The notes below the pieces were generated by a model, which saw nothing but the letters and a program-made list of their open reading frames with translations, had not been told where the DNA came from and made no database searches. From assembly GCA_046295215.1 (NCBI GenBank), contig JBKBNP010000015.1:14027-78026 (forward strand): DNA of 64,000 nt, given 5' to 3'. The stretch is from Szabonella sp046295215 (GTDB taxonomy: Bacteria; Pseudomonadota; Alphaproteobacteria; Rhodobacterales; Rhodobacteraceae). A program made the position numbers and the translations under genes. Below, piece after piece: positions 42,262-51,436 of the stretch (positions are counted from its first letter, which is position 1; each line of letters begins with the position of its first letter).

Positions 42262-43032
42262 ATGAGGCGTTTTTTGCAACATTTGTCGAAAAGTGACTGG
42301 ATGCTGGTGATCGGCGGTCTTGCCGTCGTGTTCGGATTGCAGATGGCCAAACGGGCCGGGCCGCCGGATATGCCTGAAGCGCAGGCAGAGCTTGCAGCCC
42401 CTGTCACGACACCCGGCCCTGCCGGACTGCCGCCCTCACCGACCGGACTGGCCGAGGATGCCTATCACCTGCGCCCGACCCCGCCTGACCCTCCGCTCGA
42501 CGCGCAGCCTGCGCGGCTGATGCCGGATCCGGGGCATTCAGCGGTGTTCTTCGGGCCGGTCACTCGGGTCGCGCCACTTGGCCCGCTGCCGGACGGCGCG
42601 CTGCGCAAGGCTTTTGACGAACTGATGCTGTCCGCCCCCTATTTCGGGGCATTTGCAAGCGCAGGGAGCGGGGCCTATGGCTGGACCTCGGGTTTTGGCA
42701 CGCAGGCGGCGGCGCGCGCGGCAGCACTTGCCCATTGCGGCCAACATGCCCCGGATTGCCGGATCATCGCGGAACTCCTGCCGGCTGAACTGACAGGCGA
42801 GGCCCCAGACAACAGTTTTTCGCATGAACAGTCGCTGGCCTATCAGGCGATCCGGGCGCGCGAGGGGCCGCGCGCGCTGGCGGTGTCGATCGACGGAAGC
42901 TGGGCTTACTCGGCGGCGTCCTCCCACCCCGAGGCAATCGCGACAGTTCTGCGCAATTGCGAAAACTCCCGCAGCGGGGCGCAGGCCTATTTGTCGAAGA
43001 TGCCCTGCAAGGTTTTCGCGACCTGGGAGTGA
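42262..43032 (+). CDS. Membrane-anchored hypothetical protein (DUF4189-like end)
   Basis: 256 aa. One N-terminal membrane helix (about 14-29, DWMLVIGGLAVVFGLQ) is followed by a Pro-rich linker (about 35-90), then a domain with GAYGWTSGFGTQAAARAAAL, HCGQHAPDCRIIAELLP and ending PCKVFATWE. The Cys pattern and the AARAAAL-HC element resemble DUF4189-type exported proteins, so the domain should lie in the periplasm. I do not know its function. It ends 3 nt before the convergent mcd gene. Confidence 0.65.
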   Translation: MRRFLQHLSKSDWMLVIGGLAVVFGLQMAKRAGPPDMPEAQAELAAPVTTPGPAGLPPSPTGLAEDAYHLRPTPPDPPLDAQPARLMPDPGHSAVFFGPVTRVAPLGPLPDGALRKAFDELMLSAPYFGAFASAGSGAYGWTSGFGTQAAARAAALAHCGQHAPDCRIIAELLPAELTGEAPDNSFSHEQSLAYQAIRAREGPRALAVSIDGSWAYSAASSHPEAIATVLRNCENSRSGAQAYLSKMPCKVFATWE

Positions 43033-43035
43033 CGA

Positions 43036-44706
43036 TCAGTCCAGCAGCCGCCGTGCGATGACCTGCGCCTGAATCTCGGCAGCCCCTTCAAAGATGTTGA
43101 GGATGCGGGCATCACACAGGATGCGGCTGATCTGATATTCCAGCGCAAACCCGTTGCCGCCGTGGATCTGCAGCGCATTGTCGGCGGCGGCCCAGGCGAC
43201 GCGGGCCCCCAGCAGCTTCGCCATTCCCGCCTCCAGATCGCAGCGTTTGTCGTGGTCCTTCTGCCAGGCGGCGTAATAGGTCAGTTGCCGCGCGATCATC
43301 ACCTCCACCGCCATGAGGGCGAGCTTGCCGGCGACGCGGGGAAACTCGATCAGCGATTTGCCGAACTGTTTGCGGTCCAGCGCATAGCCCATGCCGACCT
43401 CCAGCGCGTTCTGGGCCACGCCGATGGCGCGGGCGGCGGTCTGGATGCGGGCGGATTCGAAGGTCTGCATCAACTGCTTGAAGCCCTGACCTTCGACGCC
43501 ACCCAGAAGGTTTTCCCCATTTACGCGAAAATCGTCGAAATTGACGGTGTATTCCTTCATGCCGCGATAGCCGAGAACCTCGATCTCGCCCCCCGACAGG
43601 CCCGTGTCGACAAAGGGCGTCTCATCGGTGCCGGGGGTCTTTTCGGCCAGAAACATGCTGAGCCCGCGATAGTCGCTGGTGCCTTCGACCGACCGCGCCA
43701 GAACCGTCATGACATGGGTGCGGGCGGCATGGGTGATCCAGGTCTTGTTGCCGGTGATGGTCCAGTCCTCGCCCTGTTTGCGCGCGCGTGTGCGCAAGGC
43801 GCCAAGGTCGGACCCGGTATTGGGCTCGGTGAATACGGCTGTGGGCAGGATTTCCCCGCTGGCGAGTTTCGGGAGCCAATGCCCCTTCTGCGCCTCCGTT
43901 CCGCCGCAGAGGATCAGTTCTGCCGCGATTTCCGTGCGGGTGCCAAGGCTGCCCACACCGATATAGCCGCGCGACAGTTCCTCGGACACCACAACCATGG
44001 AGGCTTTCGACAGGCCAAAGCCGCCGAATTCTTCGGGGATGGTCAGGCCGAAAACACCCATTCCGGCAAGCTTGTCGATCACCGACATCGGGATCAACTC
44101 GTCCTTCAGGTGCCAGCCATGGGCGTGAGGGGTGACTTCCTCATCGGCAAAACGGCGGAACTGGTCGCGGATCATCTCCAGTTCGTCGTCCAGCCCGGTG
44201 GCGCCGAAGGTCGCGCGGCCTGCATTGTCGCGCATCAGGGCGACAAGCCGCATCCGCGCCTCGACCGAATTGCCATGCGCGATCAGGCGCGTCGCCGCCG
44301 CGCCCGGTGTCCAGTCCAGCCCCAGATCTGACAGGCGCGCAATCTCGCCCTGGCTCATCGGGATGCCGCCCGCGATCTGTGCCAGATATTCGCCGAACCC
44401 GATCTGGAGGATCAGGGCCTCCATGTCGCCAAAGCTGCCCGCCTGGTCAAGCCGGGTGGCCCAGGCCTGCAACTGGCGCAGGGATTCGGTGTAGGTCGCG
44501 AGCCAGCTGAGCGTATGGGCGGCAAACTGGTGACGCTCCATCGCCGTGGCGGAAACCTTGCCATCCGGGGCGACAAGTGCGCGCAGCGCCGCGCGTCCGG
44601 CCTCGAACAGCGCCTCGATTTCGGGAAGGGCCGCGACCGTCAGCTCGCCAAGCGAGTCGAGTTGCGGGCTGTCCTGGTTCGGCTGTGGTTGTCCGTCATG
44701 GGGCAT
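43036..44706 (-). CDS. mcd: (2S)-methylsuccinyl-CoA dehydrogenase
   Basis: 556 aa, an acyl-CoA dehydrogenase with an N-terminal helical extension of about 150 residues. That extension (LSWLATYTESLRQLQAW, then LILQIGFGEYLAQI and GGIPMSQGEIARLSDLGL) is the mark of methylsuccinyl-CoA dehydrogenase of the ethylmalonyl-CoA pathway, which makes mesaconyl-CoA for acetyl-CoA assimilation. The FAD domain follows: FGLTIPEEFGGFGLS, TEPNTGSDLGALRTRA, GNKTWITHAARTH and IHGGNGFALEYQISR. Start at ATG 44706 behind GGAG. Electrons go to ETF, whose genes lie 10 kb downstream. Confidence 0.85.
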   Translation of the reverse strand: MPHDGQPQPNQDSPQLDSLGELTVAALPEIEALFEAGRAALRALVAPDGKVSATAMERHQFAAHTLSWLATYTESLRQLQAWATRLDQAGSFGDMEALILQIGFGEYLAQIAGGIPMSQGEIARLSDLGLDWTPGAAATRLIAHGNSVEARMRLVALMRDNAGRATFGATGLDDELEMIRDQFRRFADEEVTPHAHGWHLKDELIPMSVIDKLAGMGVFGLTIPEEFGGFGLSKASMVVVSEELSRGYIGVGSLGTRTEIAAELILCGGTEAQKGHWLPKLASGEILPTAVFTEPNTGSDLGALRTRARKQGEDWTITGNKTWITHAARTHVMTVLARSVEGTSDYRGLSMFLAEKTPGTDETPFVDTGLSGGEIEVLGYRGMKEYTVNFDDFRVNGENLLGGVEGQGFKQLMQTFESARIQTAARAIGVAQNALEVGMGYALDRKQFGKSLIEFPRVAGKLALMAVEVMIARQLTYYAAWQKDHDKRCDLEAGMAKLLGARVAWAAADNALQIHGGNGFALEYQISRILCDARILNIFEGAAEIQAQVIARRLLD

Positions 44707-44869
44707 GGCCGCGCTCCGTTTCTGCATCTGCGAAGGAGATAGGATCTTTGCATCCGCAGCGCAACAAGATTTCAAGTTCTGGCGCCTAAAGGTTCGAAAA
44801 TGTCGCGTCCGAATCAGTGATGCAGGCGGTTCCGGAACGGGTTAGAAGCCCGAAAACGGGAGATGATCC

Positions 44870-45640
44870 ATGGAAAGCATTTCGGCGGGATTGCCTGCGC
44901 TCGCCTTCTGGGCCGCATTTGCAGTCGCTTTCTTTGCGGGCTTCGTGAAGGGCACGATCGGTTTTGCCATGCCGCTCATCATGATTTCCGCCTTTTCCGC
45001 CTTTCTGCCGCCCGAGGTCGCGCTGGCCGGGCTTGTGCTGCCCACTGTGGTCACGAATCTGTCGCAGGCCCTGCGACAGGGGCTGGAACCCGCCATCGGG
45101 TCGGTGCGGAAATACTGGCGGCTTATCCTCGCGACCGTGATCTTCATCGCCATTTCGGCGCAATTCGTGCGCGCGATCCCGCAGGATCTGTTTCTTTTGC
45201 TGCTGGGGGTTCCGGTAACGCTCTATGCCTTGTTGCAGTTGAGCGGGCGGAGCCTCGCCATCCCCTTGCGCAACCGCCATGCGGCGGAATGGGGTCTTGG
45301 CGTAATCGGCGGGCTTTACGGCGGGATTTCAGGGGTTTGGGGGCCGCCGGTGCTGATCTACCTGCTGTCGATCCGCGCCGACAAGGTTGAAACCGTGCGT
45401 GTCAACGGGGTGATCTTCCTGATCGGGGCGGTGGTGCTGTTCGGGGCCCATCTTCAGACCGGGGTGATGAATGCGCAGACCGTGCCATTCTCGGCGGCAC
45501 TGGTCGTGCCCTCCATGCTGGGGCTCATCTTGGGATACCGGCTTCAGGACCGGCTGGATCAGGCCCGGTTCCGCTGGTGGACGCAGGTTCTGCTGGTTGT
45601 CACCGGGCTCAACCTGATGCGGCGCGCGGTCGGGCTTTAG
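44870..45640 (+). CDS. TauE/SafE-family membrane transporter
   Basis: 256 aa with about eight membrane helices and the two repeated halves of the family: FFAGFVKGTIGFAMPLIMIS near residue 20 and IGGLYGGISGVWGPPVLIYL near residue 150. Such proteins export sulfite or organosulfonates. The substrate is not clear from sequence and no sulfur gene is adjacent. GGGAGA precedes the ATG at 44870. A long hairpin separates its end from the convergent pckA. Confidence 0.85.
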   Translation: MESISAGLPALAFWAAFAVAFFAGFVKGTIGFAMPLIMISAFSAFLPPEVALAGLVLPTVVTNLSQALRQGLEPAIGSVRKYWRLILATVIFIAISAQFVRAIPQDLFLLLLGVPVTLYALLQLSGRSLAIPLRNRHAAEWGLGVIGGLYGGISGVWGPPVLIYLLSIRADKVETVRVNGVIFLIGAVVLFGAHLQTGVMNAQTVPFSAALVVPSMLGLILGYRLQDRLDQARFRWWTQVLLVVTGLNLMRRAVGL

Positions 45641-45641
45641 T

Positions 45642-45672
45642 CCGGCCGGGGCCCGTGCAGGGCCCCGGCCGG
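45642..45672. terminator. Bidirectional hairpin between the TauE gene and pckA
   Basis: Perfect 13-bp stem, CCGGCCGGGGCCC (45642-45654) and GGGCCCCGGCCGG (45660-45672), loop GTGCA. It starts 2 nt after one stop codon and ends 4 nt before the other gene's stop. Neither side has a T-run; position and strength argue for a shared terminator. Confidence 0.7.
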
Positions 45673-45676
45673 TCCG

Positions 45677-47275
45677 TCAGCCGATGGCCGCGGCTTTCAC
45701 ATCGGGGTCGATGAAAGGCACATATTGGCCGAAATTGTCGGCGAACATCTGCACCAGTTTGGCCGCCTGCGCGTCATAGGCCACCTTGTCAGGCCAGGTC
45801 GTGCGCGGGTCAAGCAGCGAAGGGTCCACCCCCGCCACGGACACCGGAACCTCGAAACCGAAATTCGGGTCGCGGCGGAACGTGCCGGAAGCGAGGCTGC
45901 CATCCAGCGCCGCCGTCAGCAGCGCACGGGTTGCCTTGATCGGCATTCGTCGCCCGGTACCATAGGCCCCCCCCGTCCAGCCGGTATTCACCAGCCAGCA
46001 GGTCGCGCCATGCTTGGCGATCTTGTCCTGCAGAAGCTTGCCATAGACCTCGGGCCGGCGCGGCATGAATGGCGCACCGAAACAGGTGGAGAAGGTGGGC
46101 TGCGGCTCGGTCACGCCACGTTCGGTCCCCGCCACCTTGGAGGTGAAGCCGGACAGGAAGTGATACATCGCCTGCGCGGGGGTCAACCGCGCGATCGGGG
46201 GCAACACGCCGAAAGCATCGCAGGTCAGCATGATGATGTTTTTCGGATGTCCGCCAAGCCCGGTTGGCGAGGCATTGGAGATCGCCTCCAGCGGATATGC
46301 GCAGCGGGTGTTCGCGGTCAGGCTGTCATCTTCGAAATCCAGAACCAGCGTATCGGGATCATAGACCATGTTTTCGACCACCGTGCCGAACCGGTGCGTT
46401 GTGGCATAGATTTCCGGCTCTGCCTCGGCGTTCAGGTTGATGGTCTTGGCATAGCAGCCGCCTTCGAAATTGAAGCTGCCCGTCTCGGACCAGCCATGCT
46501 CGTCATCCCCGATCAGGATGCGCGAAGGGTCGGCAGAAAGCGTTGTCTTGCCGGTGCCCGACAGACCGAAGAACACGGCGGCATCCTCGGGCCTGCCGAC
46601 GGCGTGATTGGCCGAGCAATGCATCGGCATCACCCCTTTTTCCGGCAGCAGGTAGTTCAGCAGGGTAAAGACCGATTTCTTGTTCTCACCCGCATATGCG
46701 GTGTTGGCGATCAGGATTTCCTTCGCGTCGAAATTCAGCGCGATCACGGTTTCGGTCCGGCAGCCATGGCGTGCGGGATCCGCCTTGAAGGACGGGCAGT
46801 TGATGATCGTCCAGTCGGGGGTGAAGGTGGCGAGGTCGGCGCGATCCGGGCGGCGCAGCAGATGACGGATGAACAGCCCATGCCAGGCCAGTTCCGTGAC
46901 AACCCGCACATCCAGCCGATGGGCTGCGTCGGCTCCCGCGTAGAGATCCTGCACGAAATAATCGCGGCCCTGCATATGGGCCAGCATGTCGGCCCGCAGC
47001 GTGTCAAAGCCCCCGACCGTCATCGGGCTGTTGTTTTCCCACCATATGCTGTTTTCGACAGAGGGAGTGCGGACAACAAACTTGTCTTTCGGCGAGCGTC
47101 CGGTGAACTGTCCGGTGGACACGAGAAATGCACCGCCAAGCCCGAGCTTGCCTTCGCCCCGGCCGATTGCCGCCTCGATCAGCGCCGGTTCGGTCAGGTT
47201 GTAATAGACCTGTCCGAGCCCCTGGATACCGTGTCGGTCCAAAGTATGGTTCGGGTTGACGTGTCCATTGGTCAT
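45677..47275 (-). CDS. pckA: Phosphoenolpyruvate carboxykinase (ATP)
   Basis: 532 aa. It converts oxaloacetate and ATP to phosphoenolpyruvate, the entry step of gluconeogenesis. Motifs are QFTGRSPKDKFVV, HCSANHAVGRPED, the kinase-1a loop FGLSGTGKTTLSADP and IGDDEHGWSE. GGGGAG stands ahead of the ATG at 47275. It is divergent from chvI, the arrangement seen in rhizobia; two spaced repeats with a GCGC core lie in the shared upstream region. Confidence 0.96.
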   Translation of the reverse strand: MTNGHVNPNHTLDRHGIQGLGQVYYNLTEPALIEAAIGRGEGKLGLGGAFLVSTGQFTGRSPKDKFVVRTPSVENSIWWENNSPMTVGGFDTLRADMLAHMQGRDYFVQDLYAGADAAHRLDVRVVTELAWHGLFIRHLLRRPDRADLATFTPDWTIINCPSFKADPARHGCRTETVIALNFDAKEILIANTAYAGENKKSVFTLLNYLLPEKGVMPMHCSANHAVGRPEDAAVFFGLSGTGKTTLSADPSRILIGDDEHGWSETGSFNFEGGCYAKTINLNAEAEPEIYATTHRFGTVVENMVYDPDTLVLDFEDDSLTANTRCAYPLEAISNASPTGLGGHPKNIIMLTCDAFGVLPPIARLTPAQAMYHFLSGFTSKVAGTERGVTEPQPTFSTCFGAPFMPRRPEVYGKLLQDKIAKHGATCWLVNTGWTGGAYGTGRRMPIKATRALLTAALDGSLASGTFRRDPNFGFEVPVSVAGVDPSLLDPRTTWPDKVAYDAQAAKLVQMFADNFGQYVPFIDPDVKAAAIG

Positions 47276-47634
47276 GTGATGTGAACTCCCCTTGCCGCAA
47301 TGCGGCTCCTCCGGGTCTCAAATCGGCGGCCCCGGCCACAGGGTGACGCCGGTCGATCCCGTCTGAGGGGGCGACAATTCCGCTATATCACGGGCGTCCC
47401 GGGGCGGAACAGGATGGAAGCGGGGCGTTAGCGCAAACAGGACCGATGATAGCGCAACCAGTTCGGTGCGGGTCGGCGCCTGACCGCTGACTGAGACAAA
47501 TTAGCCATTCATTGGGGAATTTCGTGTCCCCTGACAGAGCGGATCGGGGGTGATTCGCAGTTAGCAGTTGATTCCAACACGTGAAATCGGGAATATGTGA
47601 AAAAAAACATATGAGCAGTATAGGGAAACAACCC
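47276..47634. other. Intergenic region between pckA and chvI
   Basis: 359 bases holding the divergent promoters. It contains the direct repeats at 47429-47461 and an A8 run close to chvI (ATATGTG, eight A, CATAT). No gene is supported. Confidence 0.6.
47429..47461. promoter_or_regulatory. Paired direct repeats upstream of pckA
   Basis: TAGCGCAAACAG (47429-47440) and TAGCGCAACCAG (47450-47461) differ at one base and start 21 bp apart, two helical turns, so both face the same side of the DNA. The GCGC core resembles LacI-family half-sites. They lie about 155-185 bp before pckA and about 175-205 bp before chvI. Confidence 0.45.
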
Positions 47635-48336
47635 ATGTCAAGGATCGCCCTTGTGGACGACGACAGGAATATCCTGACGTCGGTGTCGATGACTCTCGAA
47701 GCCGAAGGTTTCGAGGTCGAAACGTATAATGATGGTCAGTCGGCGCTTGACGCCTTCAACCGGCGGCTGCCGGACATGGCCGTTCTCGACATCAAGATGC
47801 CACGGATGGACGGGATGGACCTGCTCCAGCGCCTGCGGCAGAAGACCTCCATGCCGGTGATCTTCCTCACATCCAAGGATGATGAGATCGACGAGGTTCT
47901 CGGTCTGCGGATGGGCGCGGATGACTATGTGAAAAAACCCTTCAGCCAACGGCTTCTGGTCGAACGCATCCGCGCGCTGCTGCGCCGGCAGGATGCGATT
48001 TCGGGCGATATCGTGGCCGTGACCGAAGAAACCAAGGTTATCGAGCGCGGCAACCTGCGGATGGACCCGCTGCGGCATTCGGTGTCGTGGAAGGGCAATG
48101 ATGTTTCCCTCACGGTCACCGAATTCCTGCTGCTGCAGACGCTCGCGCAGCGCCCCGGTTTCGTGAAGAGCCGCGATCAACTCATGGATGTGGCCTATGA
48201 CGATCAGGTCTATGTCGACGACCGCACGATCGACAGCCATATCAAGCGCCTGCGCAAGAAGATGCGCACCGCCGACTCCGAGTTTTCGGCCATAGAGACA
48301 CTTTACGGCATCGGCTATCGATACAACGAAGAATAA
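47635..48336 (+). CDS. chvI: Response regulator ChvI
   Basis: 233 aa OmpR/PhoB-type regulator. The receiver starts RIALVDDDRNILTSVSMTLE, the phospho-acceptor Asp is in MAVLDIKMPRMDGMD and the Lys in YVKKPFSQRLLV. The winged helix has SLTVTEFLLLQTLAQRPGFV and DDRTIDSHIKRLRKKMR. I chose ATG 47635 (MSRIAL), with AGGGA upstream, because ChvI proteins begin at this point; ATG 47611 is possible. With ChvG it controls envelope, acid response and metabolism genes in alphaproteobacteria. Confidence 0.93.
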   Translation: MSRIALVDDDRNILTSVSMTLEAEGFEVETYNDGQSALDAFNRRLPDMAVLDIKMPRMDGMDLLQRLRQKTSMPVIFLTSKDDEIDEVLGLRMGADDYVKKPFSQRLLVERIRALLRRQDAISGDIVAVTEETKVIERGNLRMDPLRHSVSWKGNDVSLTVTEFLLLQTLAQRPGFVKSRDQLMDVAYDDQVYVDDRTIDSHIKRLRKKMRTADSEFSAIETLYGIGYRYNEE

Positions 48337-48345
48337 CGGCGCGTC

Positions 48346-50076
48346 ATGACCGCCATGCCACGTCTTTCGCCAAGGCAGACCGCGCCGAGCCGCCCGAGCG
48401 GGCGGGACGGAGATGTGCTTTTGGGCGAGGACTGGGTTGCCCCGGGCGATCTGGTGGAGCCCGCATTGCGTGAATACCGGGGACGGCGCGGCCTCGTCTC
48501 GCTGAACAAATCGCCCCTCGCGCGAAAGATCATTATATTCAACATGATGGCGCTCGTGATTCTGGTGGCGGGCGTTTTGTTCATGAACCCGTTCCGCGAC
48601 ACATTGGTTCTGCAGCGCGAACAGGCCCTCGTGACCGAGGCAAAGCTGATCGCCAGTGTCATCGAGGTGTCGATGACCAACACGGGCCTGCCACCGGCCT
48701 CGCCGACAGGAGATGAGGCGACAGCGCGCGTTCTGGGATCGCTCGACATCGGGCGCGGGGTCAATCTGTTCGTCTTTGACTCCGCTGGCCGGATGGTCGT
48801 TGCGGTGGAAGGCCGTGCGGCGCTGTCTGACGGGCCGGAGATTGGCAACCGGTCCACTGTCATCACGGATTTTCTGAACGCGGTGTGGGATTTCGTCTCG
48901 GGGATACTGTCGTTCTCGCGGCCTGACCTCGCGACGGTCGACGCCGAAGGACTTGCCCGCAACCTCTTCGCGCAGGCGGCACAGGGCCAGACTTCGGCCA
49001 ACACCGCGCAGGACCCGACAGGAAGCACGCTGTTCTCCGTGGCGACTCCCATCGAGATTGCGGGCGAGGTGTTTGGCGTCGTTGCGCTGACCTCCGCCGA
49101 AGGTGAGATCGACCGACTGGTGCGCAATGAACGCGAACAGATCCTGCAGATGTTTGTCGTGGCGCTTCTCGTGTCGGTGGGGCTTTCTCTCGTGCTTGCC
49201 TCGACGATTGCGAACCCGCTTTCCGACCTTGCAGCGGCGGCGGAACTCGGTCGGGACCGGGATTCCGAACGTTTTACCGCAGGACGGGTGCGCATCCCCG
49301 ACCTTGCCGCGCGTCCTGATGAAATCGGCCGGCTCTCGGTGGCGATGCGGGGCATGGTGGCGGCGCTCTATGACCGCATAGACGCGAATGAACAGTTTGC
49401 CGCCGATGTGGCGCATGAAATCAAGAACCCCCTGGCCAGCCTGCGGTCCGCGGTGGCTTCCCTGCATGTCGCCAAGCGCGATGACCAGCGCACCCGCCTG
49501 CTGGAAGTGATCGACCATGATGTGCGACGGCTGGATCGTCTGGTCAGCGACATTTCCAACGCATCACGCCTCGACAGCGAATTGGTGAAAGAAGAGGAAG
49601 AACCATTCAACCTTCTGAAGACGCTGGAGAACCTTGGGGAATACTTGGGTCAGCAAGCGTCGGAAAAAGGTGTGGACTTCATAACCGACCTGCCCTCCGA
49701 CCCGATCGTGATCCGGGGTCTCGAAGGACGGTTGGCGCAGGTTTTCGTCAATCTCATCACCAATGCCGTGTCCTTCTGCGACGAAGGGGATGCCGTGCGG
49801 GTCTGGGCACGCAAGCGCGAGAACCGGGTGCTTGTGGTGGTCGAGGACACGGGCCCCGGCATCCCCGAACAGGCCCTGACCAAAGTTTTCAAACGCTTCT
49901 ATTCGGAACGCCCGCAGGATGATTTCGGCAACCATTCCGGGCTTGGGCTTGCGATTTCCAAACAGATTGTCGAGGCCCATGGCGGCGTGATCTGGGCCGA
50001 GAACATCCGTCCCACACATTCCGATCCAACCTCCGAACCGCTGGGCGCACGCTTCGTGGTGGGTTTGCCGGTGTGA
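48346..50076 (+). CDS. chvG: Sensor histidine kinase ChvG
   Basis: 576 aa. Membrane helices at about 63-83 (IFNMMALVILVAGVLF) and about 262-290 flank a periplasmic sensor domain. A HAMP-like linker is followed by HisKA with ADVAHEIKNPLASLRSAV and HATPase boxes ENRVLVVVEDTGPGIPEQA and NHSGLGLAISKQIVEAHGG. The N-terminal 60 residues are cytoplasmic and Pro/Arg-rich. It follows chvI after 9 nt and its stop overlaps the hprK start. Confidence 0.92.
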   Translation: MTAMPRLSPRQTAPSRPSGRDGDVLLGEDWVAPGDLVEPALREYRGRRGLVSLNKSPLARKIIIFNMMALVILVAGVLFMNPFRDTLVLQREQALVTEAKLIASVIEVSMTNTGLPPASPTGDEATARVLGSLDIGRGVNLFVFDSAGRMVVAVEGRAALSDGPEIGNRSTVITDFLNAVWDFVSGILSFSRPDLATVDAEGLARNLFAQAAQGQTSANTAQDPTGSTLFSVATPIEIAGEVFGVVALTSAEGEIDRLVRNEREQILQMFVVALLVSVGLSLVLASTIANPLSDLAAAAELGRDRDSERFTAGRVRIPDLAARPDEIGRLSVAMRGMVAALYDRIDANEQFAADVAHEIKNPLASLRSAVASLHVAKRDDQRTRLLEVIDHDVRRLDRLVSDISNASRLDSELVKEEEEPFNLLKTLENLGEYLGQQASEKGVDFITDLPSDPIVIRGLEGRLAQVFVNLITNAVSFCDEGDAVRVWARKRENRVLVVVEDTGPGIPEQALTKVFKRFYSERPQDDFGNHSGLGLAISKQIVEAHGGVIWAENIRPTHSDPTSEPLGARFVVGLPV

Positions 50077-50513
50077 CCGGGGTGGAAGGCGCGGCATCAG
50101 TCGTCCTTCACGCAACCTGTATCGCCCATCATGGCCGTGCCGCATTGATTGTGGGGGCCTCCGGCTCCGGAAAATCCGGCCTTGCGTTGCAACTGATCGC
50201 TTATGGGGCGTCCCTTGTAGCCGATGATCGCGTTGTCCTGACGCGCGACGGCGATGCGGTCATCGCTTCCTGTCCGCCGCGCCTGTCCGGAATGATCGAG
50301 GCGCGGGGGGTCGGCCTCTTGCATGCCCGGGCAGCAGGGCCAGCAAGACTGTCCTTGATCGTCGATCTTGACGGAAAAGAGACCGAGCGCCTGCCGCCAA
50401 AACGCAAGCGTGACCTTCTCGGCATGGCGCTGGACCTTGTCTTTCCGGTGCGGGGGGGGCATTTTCCCGCTGCGGTTCTGCTTTACCTGACCCACGGAAC
50501 CCGCGCGGATTGA
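50073..50513 (+). CDS. hprK: HPr kinase/phosphorylase, short alphaproteobacterial form
   Basis: 146 aa, equal to the C-terminal catalytic domain only, which is normal for alphaproteobacteria. The Walker A motif is LIVGASGSGKSGLALQL, followed by ADDRVVLTRDGDAV and AARLSLIVDLDG-type strands. It phosphorylates HPr on a serine, and HPr from this operon keeps that serine region. GTG start in the GTGA overlap with chvG; its TGA overlaps the rapZ ATG. Confidence 0.9.
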   Translation: MTGVEGAASVVLHATCIAHHGRAALIVGASGSGKSGLALQLIAYGASLVADDRVVLTRDGDAVIASCPPRLSGMIEARGVGLLHARAAGPARLSLIVDLDGKETERLPPKRKRDLLGMALDLVFPVRGGHFPAAVLLYLTHGTRAD

Positions 50514-51436
50514 TGGAACCGATGACGACAGGCGCAGCACAGACCGAACAGCGGATGGTTCTCGTCACCGGACCATCGGGGGCCGGAAGATCCACGGCGA
50601 TCCATGCGCTGGAGGATCTCGGATATGAGGTGATCGACAATATTCCGATCAGCCTTGTGCCCCGGCTGATCGATGGTCCCCGCGCCGAGCGCCCGATTGC
50701 GCTCGGGCTTGACCCCCGGAACCGGGAATTCAACACCACAGCCCTGATCGAACTGATCGACCGGATGACCCGCGACCCGCGCGTGATGCTGGAGGTGATC
50801 TATCTTGACTGCGCGGTGGATGAATTGATCCGGCGCTATTCGCAAACCCGCCGTCGCCACCCTCTTGCCCCGGATGATACTCCGGCCACGGGAATTGCCC
50901 GCGAAATGGACCTTCTGACCGCCGTCCGGGCCCGGGCAGATCACCTGATCGACACGACGGAAATGTCACCGCACGATCTGAAAGCCGAAATCGGTGGCTG
51001 GTTCTCGGGCAGTTCCACGACGCGGCTCGCCGTTTCGGTCCAGTCCTTCAGCTACAAACGCGGTCTGCCGCGCGGCGTCGACCTGATCTTCGACTGCCGT
51101 TTCCTGCGCAATCCGCATTGGGACCATGGCCTGCGTGCGCGCACCGGCCGCGATGCCGATGTGGTCGCCCATATTGCCGCCGATGCCCGGTTTGCGGAAT
51201 TTCTTGAACGGGTGACGGGCCTTGTCCTTTTCCTGCTGCCCGCGCAGGCCGAGGAAGGAAAGGCGCATCTGTCCATGGCTTTCGGATGCACCGGAGGGCA
51301 ACACAGATCGGTTGCCGTCGCGGAAATACTTGCCAAACGTCTTGCGGATACCGGCTGGCCGGTGGCAATACGTCACAGGGAGCTTGAACGCGGCGCGGTG
51401 ACCGGGCTGCCAGTGGGAACGGGAAATCAGGGGTGA
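50513..51436 (+). CDS. rapZ: RNase adapter/nucleotide-binding protein RapZ
   Basis: 307 aa. The N-terminal P-loop domain begins LVTGPSGAGRSTAIHALEDL, in which Arg replaces the Walker A Lys of E. coli RapZ. The C-terminal domain has SFSYKRGLPRGVDLIFDCRF and IAFGCTGGQHRSVA-like sequence (MAFGCTGGQHRSVAVAEILA), the phosphate-binding site. In enterobacteria it targets small RNAs of amino-sugar control; its role in alphaproteobacteria is less clear. ATG 50513 shares a base with the hprK stop (TGATG). Confidence 0.9.
   Translation: MEPMTTGAAQTEQRMVLVTGPSGAGRSTAIHALEDLGYEVIDNIPISLVPRLIDGPRAERPIALGLDPRNREFNTTALIELIDRMTRDPRVMLEVIYLDCAVDELIRRYSQTRRRHPLAPDDTPATGIAREMDLLTAVRARADHLIDTTEMSPHDLKAEIGGWFSGSSTTRLAVSVQSFSYKRGLPRGVDLIFDCRFLRNPHWDHGLRARTGRDADVVAHIAADARFAEFLERVTGLVLFLLPAQAEEGKAHLSMAFGCTGGQHRSVAVAEILAKRLADTGWPVAIRHRELERGAVTGLPVGTGNQG

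Noticed and set aside
47406..47429. GGAAC-N15-CGTT towards chvI
   Set aside because: The spacer is one base shorter than the 16-17 nt of EcfG promoters and it lies about 200 nt before chvI; could still be tested.
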